A stretch of DNA of 5,006 nucleotides. Source: an uncultured Clostridia bacterium (GTDB lineage: Bacteria; Bacillota; Clostridia; Oscillospirales; Ruminococcaceae). Location: positions 1 through 5,006 of the forward strand of contig CANCXY010000245.1 of NCBI GenBank assembly GCA_947381875.1, written 5' to 3'. Both the position numbers and the translations under genes were made by a program. Within the stretch, counting starts at the first letter, position 1, and each line of letters opens with the position of its first letter. The notes beneath the pieces are model-generated. The model did no database searches. It saw only the letters and a list, made by a program, of their open reading frames with translations, and was not told the origin of the DNA. This document shows positions 4,918 to 5,006 of this stretch, piece by piece.

Positions 4918-5006
4918 AAAGGGCAGGCCCGTTCCCATACTGGAACAAGATGGGTTTCCAAAGGGGCTGCGCCCCTTTGGCGGAGTCCAGAGGCAGCGCC
5001 TCTGGC
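4918..5006 (+). repeat. Multi-hairpin palindromic element, cut by window end
   Basis: Three perfect stems occur in order. GTTCC/GGAAC is at 4931-4935 and 4942-4946. CCAAAGGGGC/GCCCCTTTGG is at 4958-4967 and 4971-4980. CCAGAGGC/GCCTCTGG is at 4987-4994 and 4998-5005. The first stem competes with an alternative, CCCAT (4934-4938) with ATGGG (4950-4954). The opening 19-mer at 4918-4936 matches 2057-2075 at 17 of 19 positions. There is no T tract after any stem, so these are not simple terminators. I associate tandem GC-rich stems of this style with dispersed intergenic repeats in gut clostridia, but I could not test that. A structured leader RNA for an off-window gene is the alternative. Confidence 0.5.

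Noticed and set aside
4901..5006. Open frame from ATG 4901 running off the right edge
   Set aside because: The ATG lies between the -10 box and the expected transcription start, there is no ribosome binding site, and the frame reads straight through palindromic stems. The ATG at 4950 also stays open for the same reason.

Overview
The window looks like chromosomal DNA of a moderately GC-rich anaerobic Firmicute, most likely a gut clostridium of the Oscillospirales/Ruminococcaceae type. The reasons are strong AGGAGG-type ribosome binding sites, sigma-A-like promoters, a YtcP/LplC-LplB type sugar permease pair, a peptidase T, a DedA protein, and GC-rich palindromic intergenic repeats of a style I associate with that group. 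The taxon is an inference from style, not a database match.

Left third (1-1927, minus strand): two inner-membrane permeases of a carbohydrate ABC importer, transcribed right to left, 20 bases apart, each with a strong ribosome binding site. The usual third component, a solute-binding lipoprotein, would lie beyond the left edge. No ATPase gene is present. That is normal for this family, which usually borrows a shared MsmX-type ATPase.

Centre (1928-2733): an 806-base divergent intergenic region, much richer in structure than a simple promoter gap. On the minus strand it holds a near-consensus promoter (TTGACG-N17-TATAAT) that would give the permease operon a leader of about 315 nt. The leader contains a cluster of TTGTGA/TCACAA motifs, a quasi-palindrome with a tandem 10-bp repeat, and two consecutive terminator-like hairpins. 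On the pepT side it holds an inverted repeat, a duplicated TGTATAAT, a three-copy degenerate repeat, a perfect 15-bp hairpin and a possible promoter.

Right half (2734-4733, plus strand): pepT, a complete tripeptide aminopeptidase with all expected zinc ligands, closed by a clear intrinsic terminator. It is followed by a separately translated DedA-family membrane protein. Nothing ties the peptidase, the DedA protein and the sugar transporter into one pathway.

Right edge (4734-5006): no gene is identified. Three ATTTCC motifs spaced exactly 11 bp sit just upstream of a promoter, followed by a string of perfect hairpins that is cut by the window end. Part of it shares a 19-mer (17/19) with the palindrome in the permease leader, which suggests a dispersed repeat family. 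The genes are ordinary; the interest is in the intergenic DNA.
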